From: Verrucomicrobiales bacterium
GTDB taxonomy: Bacteria; Verrucomicrobiota; Verrucomicrobiia; Limisphaerales; JAQGOY01
Length of the DNA: 42,186 nucleotides
NCBI GenBank assembly: GCA_028293375.1
Contig: JAQGOY010000258.1
Location: 1-42,186, forward strand
Direction: 5' to 3'
Shown here: positions 9,090-17,093 of the stretch, piece by piece
Numbering within the stretch: position 1 is the stretch's first letter
Layout: the number at the start of each line of letters is the position of its first letter
Position numbers and translations under genes: made by a program
The notes under the pieces: model-generated
Database searches by the model: none
What the model was told of the DNA's origin: nothing
Seen by the model: only the letters and a program-made list of their open reading frames with translations

Positions 9090-10493
9090 TTATTTCCGAT
9101 CTGACCTTCCCAGCGCAGCCAGAAGCTTTTCGTGGATGCCCCCGAAGCCGCCATTGCTAAAGACGCAAATAACATCATCGGGTCGAGCCCCCCTGACGAC
9201 ATGATCCACAATGGATTCTACGGTCGGCAAATAGGCCGCCGGCTTACCGGCCAGCTTCAAATCCTCCATTAACTTTTCCGGGTTGAGTCGCTTTTCGACC
9301 GGAAGCAAATCCAATCTCGCGACTTCTGCCACCACCACCTGATCGCACCGTTCCAAGGCTTCCACCAATTCCTGTTGAAAGACATTTCTCCGGGTGGTAT
9401 TCGAACGAGGTTCAAAAATGGACCAAATTCGCCGGCTTCCATACTTTAATCGTAACGCCCGCAACGTTTCGCGAATCGCTGTCGGGTGATGCCCAAAATC
9501 ATCCACAACCGTCACTCCACCAGCCGTGCCTTTCACTTCCATTCGCCTTTTGATTCCTTGAAAGGTGTCAAACGCACCCTGGATCTGGTCATCCGAAATA
9601 CCGCAGTGACGCGCCGCAGCGACCACTGCAAGCGCATTTCTTACGTTTAGCTCACCAATGAGCCCTAACTTAAACTCATATCCAAGCACATGAAACCGGG
9701 AGCTTTCTTCGCTGAATTCAAACTCAGTGGCTCTCAAGTGATTGTCTTTTCCCAAACCGAATCGCTTCACCGGGCAATGGCTCACATTCAACAAACTTTG
9801 CAAGTTAGGCTCGTCCCCATTTGCCAAAAGCAGCCCGTTTCGAGGGATAATATTAATGAATCGTTTGAAAGAAAGTTGGATGGATGCCAAATCATCGAAA
9901 ATATCGGCGTGGTCATACTCCAGGTTGTTGAGTATGGCCACTTCAGGAAGGTAATGGAGGAATTTGCTTCGCTTGTCGAAAAATGCGGTGTCGTATTCGT
10001 CCCCTTCGATAATGAACCAGGGACTTTCGGTGAATCTCGCCCCCTGTCCCAGGTTGGTCGGAATGCCGCCGATGAGATAGCTGGGATTGTATCCGTTATG
10101 CTCGAACACCCAGGTTAACAGCGAGGTGGTGGTGGTTTTCCCGTGAGTACCAGTTACCACGATGCTCCGTTTACCCCGAATGAAGAACTCTTTGAGTAAT
10201 TCGGGTAACGAACAATATCGAAGCTTTGCTTCAAGCACCGCTTCTGCCTCCGCATTTCCCCTGGAAATTGCGTTCCCAATCACCACGAGGTCCGGCTTGC
10301 GCGATAGGTTTTGTTCGGCGAAGCCTGTCATTACCTCAATGTTGCGACCGGCAAGGAACGTCGACATCGGTGGATACACATTATGGTCCGAGCCCGTGAC
10401 CTTGAACCCACGTTCCTGCATGGCGACGGCTGCAGAGGCCATCGCAGTTCCACAAATACCAACAAAATGAACCGACTTGATTGAATGAAGCAT
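9090..10493 (-). CDS. mpl: UDP-MurNAc:L-alanyl-gamma-D-glutamyl-meso-DAP ligase
   Basis: Murein tripeptide ligase of 467 aa, which attaches recycled L-Ala-gamma-D-Glu-meso-DAP to UDP-N-acetylmuramate in the cytoplasm. The N-terminal Rossmann-like domain shows VHFVGICGTAMA, the central Mur ligase domain has the ATP-binding P-loop TGTHGKTTTT (about 114-123), and the C-terminal domain includes VVDDFGHHPTAI and FEPRSNTTRRN. The IGGIPTNLGQGAR segment and the EGDEYDTAFFDKRSKF segment are typical of Mpl rather than MurC. It implies peptidoglycan recycling and meso-DAP peptidoglycan. It is followed on the same strand by no other gene; upstream gatB ends 10 bases away, so the two may be cotranscribed. 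Confidence 0.94.
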   Translation of the reverse strand: MLHSIKSVHFVGICGTAMASAAVAMQERGFKVTGSDHNVYPPMSTFLAGRNIEVMTGFAEQNLSRKPDLVVIGNAISRGNAEAEAVLEAKLRYCSLPELLKEFFIRGKRSIVVTGTHGKTTTTSLLTWVFEHNGYNPSYLIGGIPTNLGQGARFTESPWFIIEGDEYDTAFFDKRSKFLHYLPEVAILNNLEYDHADIFDDLASIQLSFKRFINIIPRNGLLLANGDEPNLQSLLNVSHCPVKRFGLGKDNHLRATEFEFSEESSRFHVLGYEFKLGLIGELNVRNALAVVAAARHCGISDDQIQGAFDTFQGIKRRMEVKGTAGGVTVVDDFGHHPTAIRETLRALRLKYGSRRIWSIFEPRSNTTRRNVFQQELVEALERCDQVVVAEVARLDLLPVEKRLNPEKLMEDLKLAGKPAAYLPTVESIVDHVVRGARPDDVICVFSNGGFGGIHEKLLAALGRSDRK

Positions 10494-10503
10494 TCGGCGA
10501 AAG

Positions 10504-11928
10504 TTAACCCTTCAGTTTTCTCTCCAGGACGTCGCCAACAAGTCCAGGGTTTGCTTTTCCTTTGCTGATTTTCATCACCTGCCCTTTGAGGAAGTTTAGC
10601 GCGGCCATCTTTCCGGCTTTGAAATCTTCGACACTTTTTGGATTGGCGGCGATCACTTCATCGCAAAACTTGTCAATCGCCCCGCTGTCACTGACCTGGG
10701 CAAGGCCTTTCGAGTTCACTATCTCTTCAGGATTTCCGCCATCGGCGAACATTTCGGCAAAAACATCCTGGGCTATTTTGCTGCTGATTTTTCCGCTTTC
10801 CACCAGGTTTATCAATTGCAAGAGGGCCCGGGGTTGAAATTTTAGACCTTCCAGGGATTTGCCTGATTCTGTGATTTTTGCGCGCAGATTGTTAATCACC
10901 CAATTCGCGACGGACTTCGGCTGCCTTGCTTCGCCGGCAATCGATTCAAAGTATTTTCCGAGCGGAACATCATTTACAAATGTCTCGGCGTCGCCTGCGG
11001 GCAACTGGTAATCCCGAATAAACCTTTGCTTTTTCGCCAACGGGAGTTCCACCACCCTGCTCGATATTTCCGCAAGCCATTCTGCGGTCGGCTCAAAAGG
11101 CATAAGGTCTGGTTCCGGAAAATAACGATAATCATGCGCCTGTTCCTTGCTGCGCATGATCTCTGTCATGCCGGTATCGTCGTCCCACCTTCGCGTTTCC
11201 TGGAAGAGTTCTCCGCCTTTGAGCAAAACTTCAATTTGTCTCGGAATCTCATATTCCAGCGCCTTACGAGCGCCGCTGAAAGTGTTCATGTTCTTGATTT
11301 CGATCTTTTTGCCCAGTGCCGTGGCCCCTTTGATCCTAACGCTCACATTGACATCGCAGCGCACCATTCCCTTCTCCATGTCGCAGTCACTCACTCCACC
11401 GTAAATCAGTATGTCCTTCAATGCGTTTAAATAAGCGTAAGCCATGTCCGGGCTCGTAATATCCGGTTCTGAGACAATCTCCAGCAAAGGCACCCCTGCA
11501 CGATTGAAATCAACTCCGCTGAAACGTTCGAAATGGAAGTTCTTTCCCACGTCCTCTTCCAAATGCGCTCGGGTTATCCTGACTCTTGAAATGCCTCCGT
11601 TGAACTCAAAATCGACATATCCATTTTGGGTTGACGGTTTGTCGTACTGCGTGACCTGGTAGTTTTTGGAAGCGTCCGGATAAAAATAATTTTTACGGTC
11701 GAATTTTGCGTAAGCGGGAATCGCACAATTCAACAGCAATCCAGCAAGTGTGGTCAGCCTTAGCCCTTCTTCGTTGGCAACTGGAAGGACCCCGGGGAAG
11801 CCCAGGCAAATCGGACAAACATGGGTATTGGGAGAGGCTCCAAATTCATTCGCGCATGAACACCACATCTTCGATCGTGTCTTGAGCTGAACGTGTGTCT
11901 CTAAACCAATTACCGCTTCGTATTCCAT
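10504..11928 (-). CDS. gatB: Asp/Glu-tRNA(Asn/Gln) amidotransferase subunit B
   Basis: Protein of 474 aa, the tRNA-binding and kinase subunit of GatCAB, which converts misacylated Glu-tRNA(Gln) or Asp-tRNA(Asn) to the correct amide form. It begins MEYEAVIGLETHVQL and carries the zinc-site cysteines in WCSCANEF and CPICLGFPG, the signature FDRKNYFYPD, and the catalytic-cradle segments VDFNRAGVPLLEIVSEPD and GMVRCDVNVSVR. The C-terminal helical and YqeY-like tail runs from about 300 to the end. gatA and gatC are not adjacent, so they must lie elsewhere. Confidence 0.96.
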   Translation of the reverse strand: MEYEAVIGLETHVQLKTRSKMWCSCANEFGASPNTHVCPICLGFPGVLPVANEEGLRLTTLAGLLLNCAIPAYAKFDRKNYFYPDASKNYQVTQYDKPSTQNGYVDFEFNGGISRVRITRAHLEEDVGKNFHFERFSGVDFNRAGVPLLEIVSEPDITSPDMAYAYLNALKDILIYGGVSDCDMEKGMVRCDVNVSVRIKGATALGKKIEIKNMNTFSGARKALEYEIPRQIEVLLKGGELFQETRRWDDDTGMTEIMRSKEQAHDYRYFPEPDLMPFEPTAEWLAEISSRVVELPLAKKQRFIRDYQLPAGDAETFVNDVPLGKYFESIAGEARQPKSVANWVINNLRAKITESGKSLEGLKFQPRALLQLINLVESGKISSKIAQDVFAEMFADGGNPEEIVNSKGLAQVSDSGAIDKFCDEVIAANPKSVEDFKAGKMAALNFLKGQVMKISKGKANPGLVGDVLERKLKG

Positions 11929-11992
11929 ATTGCAGTGAGCATTTTTCGCTGAACCTTTCCAGATTGAAATCTTTTTTTAAATAAACTCGTGA

Positions 11993-13369
11993 TCACTTGG
12001 ATAGACGAGTGTTTAGCCAGTTCTCCGCTTCGGCAGCAGTCGTGAATTGTCCGTCGAGTTGAGCTTCGTATGCTTCGTCCAGTATCTTTTTAAAATTGGG
12101 TCCTGGAACCCATCCCCTTTGAATTAAATGCCGTCCCTGGATAAGGGGTTTTGGACCGCCCTTGTCCACGGTCAATAACCTCGCTTTCTCCATCAACAAC
12201 TCCAAATCCTCTGATGATTTTGGGGTGCGGGGTGGACGACCTCCCCGGTCGGCTTGCATAACAAGGCAAAGTTTTGGGATTGTTGCTGGCTCCAATCGTT
12301 TGGACAATCTTCTAACTCCACGCTCGTTTAAATTCCCGGCAGGTATCATGTGGTTTTGAATCAGGGGTAGCACTCCTTCGATGATTCTTATGGGCATCCC
12401 CAACCGTTTAAGTAAACTCTCTGCCAACGGAAGGCCTTTGGTCTCATGCGCGGGCGACGATATTCGGGTGTTGCCGTCTTCCGCTATCAATTGTGTTGTT
12501 CCTGGTTTTCCAATGTCGTGAGTGAGAACGGCAAGCATTAGGCAAAGTTTATCCTCTTCTGTCTGAGCTCGCCATTCTGGAAGCCCCACAAGAGCATCAC
12601 AGCAGTAATTAGTGTGGATCCACACATCTCCCTCTGGATGCCAACGAACATCCTGAGGAGTCCCTTCCATTGCCGCCAGCTCGGGATAATGCTGCAGCCA
12701 TCCCGTGGCCGATAAAAACCCAAGTCCCAGTTTTGGTGATTTGCTCTGGGTTGCCCATTTGATCCACTCATCCCGCACCCGCTCCACTGGCAATTCTGGA
12801 TAGGTGTGAGCCATCGATCGGCACAACCGAATGGTTTCGGGAGCAGCTTCCAATTCGAACCTCGAAACAAATTGGAACCCACGCAACACACGCAACGGAT
12901 CCTCGCCAAAGGCGTCACTGGTATGTCGAAGGATACCCGCGCGCAGGTCTTGAAGTCCGCCATGATGATCTAACAGTTCTTTGGCAGCCACATGGAACAT
13001 CATTGAATTGATTGTGAAATCCCTACGAGCAGATGCTTCCTCCGGTTGCAACGTTTCGTCGAAGGAGATCTTGAACCCTTTGTGTCCGACGGATGTTTTA
13101 GAATCCCGCCGGGGAATGCTAAAGTCATAGTTCTCCCCATTTTTCGACCGCAGCTTCACCACCCCGAAAGATTTGCCCACAAGGTCGGCTCTGCCCCACG
13201 GTTCCAGCGCTTTTAAGAGTTCCTGGTAACTGACTCCGAATACCTCGATATCGAAATCCTTGACCTGCAATTGTAATATAGAGTCGCGAACGCAACCCCC
13301 AACCAGGTATGCAGATTTAAATACAGATGAAGCGGCCAGTATTTCTGCTAAATCTGTTGGTACATTCAT
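11993..13369 (-). CDS. cca: CCA tRNA nucleotidyltransferase / poly(A) polymerase family, with HD domain
   Basis: Nucleotidyltransferase of about 458 aa that adds or repairs the 3' CCA of tRNAs. The head domain has LVGGCVRDSIL and the metal-binding DFDIEVFG, then the RRDFTINSM and DPLRVLRGFQF segments that define the class II family. An HD phosphohydrolase domain follows, with LTHDIGKPGT and the HETKG and QNHM histidines, as in E. coli-type CCA enzymes with 2',3'-cyclic phosphodiesterase activity. The ATG at 13369 (MNVPTDL) is preferred; a TTG ten codons upstream at 13399 is also open. Poly(A) polymerase I is a close relative and cannot be fully excluded. Confidence 0.88.
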   Translation of the reverse strand: MNVPTDLAEILAASSVFKSAYLVGGCVRDSILQLQVKDFDIEVFGVSYQELLKALEPWGRADLVGKSFGVVKLRSKNGENYDFSIPRRDSKTSVGHKGFKISFDETLQPEEASARRDFTINSMMFHVAAKELLDHHGGLQDLRAGILRHTSDAFGEDPLRVLRGFQFVSRFELEAAPETIRLCRSMAHTYPELPVERVRDEWIKWATQSKSPKLGLGFLSATGWLQHYPELAAMEGTPQDVRWHPEGDVWIHTNYCCDALVGLPEWRAQTEEDKLCLMLAVLTHDIGKPGTTQLIAEDGNTRISSPAHETKGLPLAESLLKRLGMPIRIIEGVLPLIQNHMIPAGNLNERGVRRLSKRLEPATIPKLCLVMQADRGGRPPRTPKSSEDLELLMEKARLLTVDKGGPKPLIQGRHLIQRGWVPGPNFKKILDEAYEAQLDGQFTTAAEAENWLNTRLSK

Positions 13370-13427
13370 GAACCGGTTTCCAAATCTAACGCTCTTCAAT
13401 CGGCAATCAAAGGTCCTTTAAAAATCG

Positions 13428-14015
13428 TCATACCAATCGCCGGATAACGGCATCCACTTGATCTTCTGTAACCTTCAGTGTCGCTTCCGTCCAAACCACG
13501 AAATTCGATAGTGAGATTTTAGCCTCCACGGGCATTTGGGCGACCACTCTCTGCCCGATTTCCACTGGCGACCAACCTCGTTTTTCCAGGCGAGTCATTT
13601 GAGAATCCTCACCGCAAGCAACACAAACGATGAAATCAAACTGGTCTCTTACTCCGATTTCGAACAACAAGGGTATGACCACGAAACTGATCTCTGTGCC
13701 ACCATCTTCCCATTCTTTAACTTTATGCATCCAAACCGCTCGTATCTCTGGATGAAGAATCATTTCCAGATCCCTTCGGGCCTCACCATTTGAAAAAACA
13801 ATTCCGGCAAGTGCTTTTCTATTCAACACTCCAGGTTCTGCTATGACCCCTTCTCCAAAACGGAAAATTAGCTTCTGATATATGGCCTTATCGTCTTCGA
13901 CCAACTGGCGCGCTATTGAATCCGTATCGATCACTCTGTGGCCCAACCGCTGCAGGTAATCGGCTACGGTCGATTTACCCATTCCTATCCCGCCAGTTAT
14001 GCCAATCTTCAACAC
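13428..14015 (-). CDS. coaE: Dephospho-CoA kinase
   Basis: Enzyme of 195 aa that phosphorylates dephospho-CoA in the last step of coenzyme A synthesis. The P-loop is GITGGIGMGKST near the N-terminus, followed by DTDSIARQLVE and the LHPEIR segment typical of CoaE. The length is normal. The start is a GTG at 14015 (a TTG follows immediately as the alternative), with GAGAGG directly adjacent rather than at normal spacing. Only 10 bases separate the start from the U-tract of a strong terminator, so there is little room for an independent promoter; see findings. Confidence 0.93.
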   Translation of the reverse strand: MLKIGITGGIGMGKSTVADYLQRLGHRVIDTDSIARQLVEDDKAIYQKLIFRFGEGVIAEPGVLNRKALAGIVFSNGEARRDLEMILHPEIRAVWMHKVKEWEDGGTEISFVVIPLLFEIGVRDQFDFIVCVACGEDSQMTRLEKRGWSPVEIGQRVVAQMPVEAKISLSNFVVWTEATLKVTEDQVDAVIRRLV

Positions 14016-14025
14016 CTCTCGATAT

Positions 14026-14059
14026 AAACAAAAAAGGCCCGGGTCGTAAACCCGGGCCT
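14026..14059 (-). terminator. Intrinsic terminator of the exported-protein operon
   Basis: A perfect 10-bp stem, AGGCCCGGGT (14035-14044) with ACCCGGGCCT (14050-14059), closes a 5-base loop. On the minus strand it is followed by TTTTTTGTTT (14035-14026). The stem is almost all G/C. It lies 17 bases after the stop of the 1001-aa gene, so it ends transcription of the 14077-19852 genes. Confidence 0.92.
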
Positions 14060-14076
14060 CGTTGTAAACCTAAGAA

Positions 14077-17000
14077 CTAAGGAACTTTGGGCGAGGAGCG
14101 CACCCTGTAGAACCTCGAAGTGTTCGTTCCAATCTTGTCGGAATAAGTAAGATTGGTAGCGACGCCAGAGAATATATTGGTCATTCCAGTCCACTGAGCA
14201 TTACTGGAGACATTCTTGAACTCAACGAAGTTGGTGGTATTAGCAATCGAATTCCAACTTAACAGAGCAGTTGGAGTGGGTGTAGGTGAATATTTAACTT
14301 TGAGAGCCACAGAACTTCCATTGAGAGAAGTTGGGAAGTTATTCCCGTTGAGAGCGGGTGCAGGGGGTGCGGAAGCTTGAACAATTCTGCCGCCGGTCAG
14401 AGTTGTGAGATCGCTTACCGAGACTGCCGCCCCGTTCGCTGTCACATTATCAACATAGAGAGTGATATTATCGTCGATAATTAAACCATTCCCCACGTCC
14501 GCCGCATTGCCGAAAAGCGATAATGTCTTGACGTAAATAGCGCTTCCCGGTGCCGCCCCAGAGATACGAGCAGAACTCAGGAGTGCAGTCGCGTCAACTT
14601 GAAGCTCACCGATCGCTAGATTATTGACAAAACCAGAAGCCGAAGGACCCCGATCTTCCCCTGGCCAGGTCAATACAAATTCCTTGAACGACCCTGGTGA
14701 AAGAGTAACTACCGAATTAAGGAGATCCCCCTGTGCGGGTCGAAAAGGTATGGTTAAAGCTGTCGATGCTAATAATTGGCCACCGGAGCTGTCATCGAGG
14801 ACATTGGTAACTTGTAAATAGAGATCACCGCCGCTTTCCAGCAGTCCACCACTCATTAGTTTCAGTTTATCAGCATATACAAATGAGGCCACTCCCGCGA
14901 ACACGTCCCCACCCACATCCACTTCCGGACCCTGCAATTTCAAGAAGCCACTTGCCTGGATTGAGAAATTGTTGGAGATGATGAGCGCTCCAATTTCAAC
15001 ACTATCACCTGAGATAGTTCCATTGTTGACCAGATTAACTAAAGGGGTGACCCGGTCGGACCCAAGCCGTATAAATCCGCCAGATGACAACAACCCGTTG
15101 TTCGTAAAATTCATCAAACCGATAAAATTCGTTACGCTAAGATTAACTGGCGTTGTAATCGAAGACGCTGGATCGATGGTGAGATTTGGCGTAGTGAACT
15201 TAACGTTCTCGTTCGCGAATAAAGTGTCACCAATGTGAATGTCAGCTGCGCGAAGAACGAAATTATCAACCCTGACTTGAAGATTGTTGATGAATGCGGG
15301 ATCTACGATAAGGATATGGAAAAATGTCGTATTTGTGATAACTGCATTCGTTGTAACCAAGTTTGTCACCGTCAAGTTTGTCACGAAGAGATTTGCTCCT
15401 GCAATATTGGTGAGAAATGAATTTGTCGAAAAGAAATTTGTAAACTGAACCCCAAATCCGAGGAAATTGTTGGTGATGAATTCACTTGGAGGCAATGTCG
15501 CCAGCAGAGAATTAGTATCTGCTAAATCTATATTTGTAATGGTGGTAACCAGAACATTGGTAGTTGTAGCATAATCGTTCGTCCACGTAGAGGAAAAGGC
15601 CTTAATTGTTCCACCAAATCTTTCGACAGTTTGGGGATACCAATTGGATACCGTGACGCTTGAAGCAGTAGATATCAAATCAAGATTGATGAAAGGAGCA
15701 TCCAAAGTTGGAAGGACACCATTGATAAGATTCGTCGCTTTTATGTCAATAGATGTCCCGGCTTTAAGTCTGCTTTTGGCCAAGTTTACATTACCCCCAC
15801 TAATCTCGATTCTGCCTGGCAAATTAGTGCTGGCTGTTGGATCTCCAAATGGATCGGTAGGGGCAGGAGCTAAATAAGGACTGACTATACCCTGTGGTAA
15901 CTTGAGAGGATCAGTCTTAAAGGAATACGAAGCATAATTGTTCGTGACGTTTCGACCCAGATATTGAGGACCGTTCAAGAGATTGCGGGAGTATGGCGCG
16001 TTCGCGCTTGCGGAAGTGCCGAGAGGCGCCACTCTTCCAAAGAATCCAACATTCACACCCACCAGGTAATTAGTAGGCACCCTTAAACCCATCTGGCCAG
16101 CATAATAGACATAGTTGGTTCTAGTTGCTAAATCATCTTGTATAATAATGTTTTCGGTAACCGTCTGCAATGAAACATTGTCAAACTGCGTTGATTGGAA
16201 GGTCACACCCGCAACTTGAGGGCCACCAGTGTCAAAGAATTCCACACCAAACTGAACCCCAGCCAACTGATTCGTCCTCACAAAAACAACCTGGGTAAAA
16301 TTGGCGTTGGTAAATGCAAAGGCAGCGTATGCACCACTCCCACCAGCGCTTCCACTTCGCGCTTGTCTTTCATCGGCAAACCAATTGCCCCGAGAGTAAC
16401 TATAATTGATCTGGTCGAACGTAATGCCGCCCACGAAAGTTCCGGGTCCGAAAGTGGAAAGCTGCAATCCCCCAGGAAAACGACTGGGAATAAATTCATT
16501 GATTCCGATGGCTGCACTCAGAGGGTAATATGTTGGGCCAGGGGTAGGAACAAACGGCGCTTGGAAGATCTGGCCTGTGCTATTTGGTAACACTAATACC
16601 CCATTTGTTATATCCAAAGAAGTTAAGTCAGCGAAAATTCCTGAAGCTTCGAATCCGCCACCCTGTAGTTGCAGTTCCTGCCCTCTCAGGTCCACGATAC
16701 CGTTTGCCCCACTCAACATTAAGCCCTGACTGGTAATGTTAGTTGCTCGAACCAGCACTCGTTGAATACCGTCCACAACACCTTTGTTCACAAATGTGTT
16801 CAAAGGTGAATTGATAAGATTACCGTTTACTGGATGAAGATAGTCAAACAAGAAACCTGGGCCTGACGCCAGGGAATTTTTGTTAGTCCAAAATAAAGTA
16901 TTTTGAGTCTCATAGGGCAATAGTCCGCCCAATACCAGATTTGCGTAATTCACTACGGCAACTGCGTCTACTTGCGGCGTTTCAGAAAGCACCGCTGTTT

Positions 17001-17082
17001 TAAATTCGTACAGGGGCAGTGTGGCTGCCCTTGTAGACAGGGTGATGGATAAGAGAATAATGGTCAGGAGGTTACGGCTCAT
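14077..17082 (-). CDS. Large exported Thr/Asn-rich protein, unknown function
   Basis: Protein of 1001 aa with a signal peptide (about 1-19, SITLSTRA). I do not recognise a named family. The body is rich in Thr, Asn, Val and Gly with many short beta-strand-like segments, consistent with a beta-helix or beta-sandwich surface protein. Residues about 545-585 contain a run of five-residue units with Asn at every fifth position (ANLFV, TNLTV, TNLVT, TNAVI, TNTTF), close to the pentapeptide-repeat pattern. The last 80 residues contain a module with LLSWNSIANTTNFVEF and a terminal SRFYRVRS; similar endings are common on exported verrucomicrobial proteins. There is no Cys-rich, sortase or exosortase tail. 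It is the last gene of a three-gene run behind the 899-aa secretin; the spacer to the previous gene is 11 bases. Confidence 0.75.
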   Translation of the reverse strand: MSRNLLTIILLSITLSTRAATLPLYEFKTAVLSETPQVDAVAVVNYANLVLGGLLPYETQNTLFWTNKNSLASGPGFLFDYLHPVNGNLINSPLNTFVNKGVVDGIQRVLVRATNITSQGLMLSGANGIVDLRGQELQLQGGGFEASGIFADLTSLDITNGVLVLPNSTGQIFQAPFVPTPGPTYYPLSAAIGINEFIPSRFPGGLQLSTFGPGTFVGGITFDQINYSYSRGNWFADERQARSGSAGGSGAYAAFAFTNANFTQVVFVRTNQLAGVQFGVEFFDTGGPQVAGVTFQSTQFDNVSLQTVTENIIIQDDLATRTNYVYYAGQMGLRVPTNYLVGVNVGFFGRVAPLGTSASANAPYSRNLLNGPQYLGRNVTNNYASYSFKTDPLKLPQGIVSPYLAPAPTDPFGDPTASTNLPGRIEISGGNVNLAKSRLKAGTSIDIKATNLINGVLPTLDAPFINLDLISTASSVTVSNWYPQTVERFGGTIKAFSSTWTNDYATTTNVLVTTITNIDLADTNSLLATLPPSEFITNNFLGFGVQFTNFFSTNSFLTNIAGANLFVTNLTVTNLVTTNAVITNTTFFHILIVDPAFINNLQVRVDNFVLRAADIHIGDTLFANENVKFTTPNLTIDPASSITTPVNLSVTNFIGLMNFTNNGLLSSGGFIRLGSDRVTPLVNLVNNGTISGDSVEIGALIISNNFSIQASGFLKLQGPEVDVGGDVFAGVASFVYADKLKLMSGGLLESGGDLYLQVTNVLDDSSGGQLLASTALTIPFRPAQGDLLNSVVTLSPGSFKEFVLTWPGEDRGPSASGFVNNLAIGELQVDATALLSSARISGAAPGSAIYVKTLSLFGNAADVGNGLIIDDNITLYVDNVTANGAAVSVSDLTTLTGGRIVQASAPPAPALNGNNFPTSLNGSSVALKVKYSPTPTPTALLSWNSIANTTNFVEFKNVSSNAQWTGMTNIFSGVATNLTYSDKIGTNTSRFYRVRSSPKVP
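15320..15450 (-). repeat. Pentapeptide-like Asn repeat within the 1001-aa protein
   Basis: The encoded segment can be cut into consecutive five-residue units FTNFF, STNSF, LTNIA, (G) ANLFV, TNLTV, TNLVT, TNAVI, TNTTF. At DNA level the phrase GTCAAGTTTGTCAC illustrates the near-direct repetition. The ANLFV unit fits the A(D/N)LXX consensus exactly; the others fit in part. Confidence 0.55.
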
Positions 17083-17093
17083 AGATTCCTCAA

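Noticed and set aside
15235-15420. A plus-strand 61-aa cysteine-rich frame (CRICDNCIRCNQVCHRQVC) that looks like a metal-binding peptide
   Set aside because: It is the antisense of the Thr/Asn repeat in the 1001-aa gene: ACN-AAY codons read backwards give regularly spaced TGT/TGC codons. No Shine-Dalgarno or separate promoter is seen.
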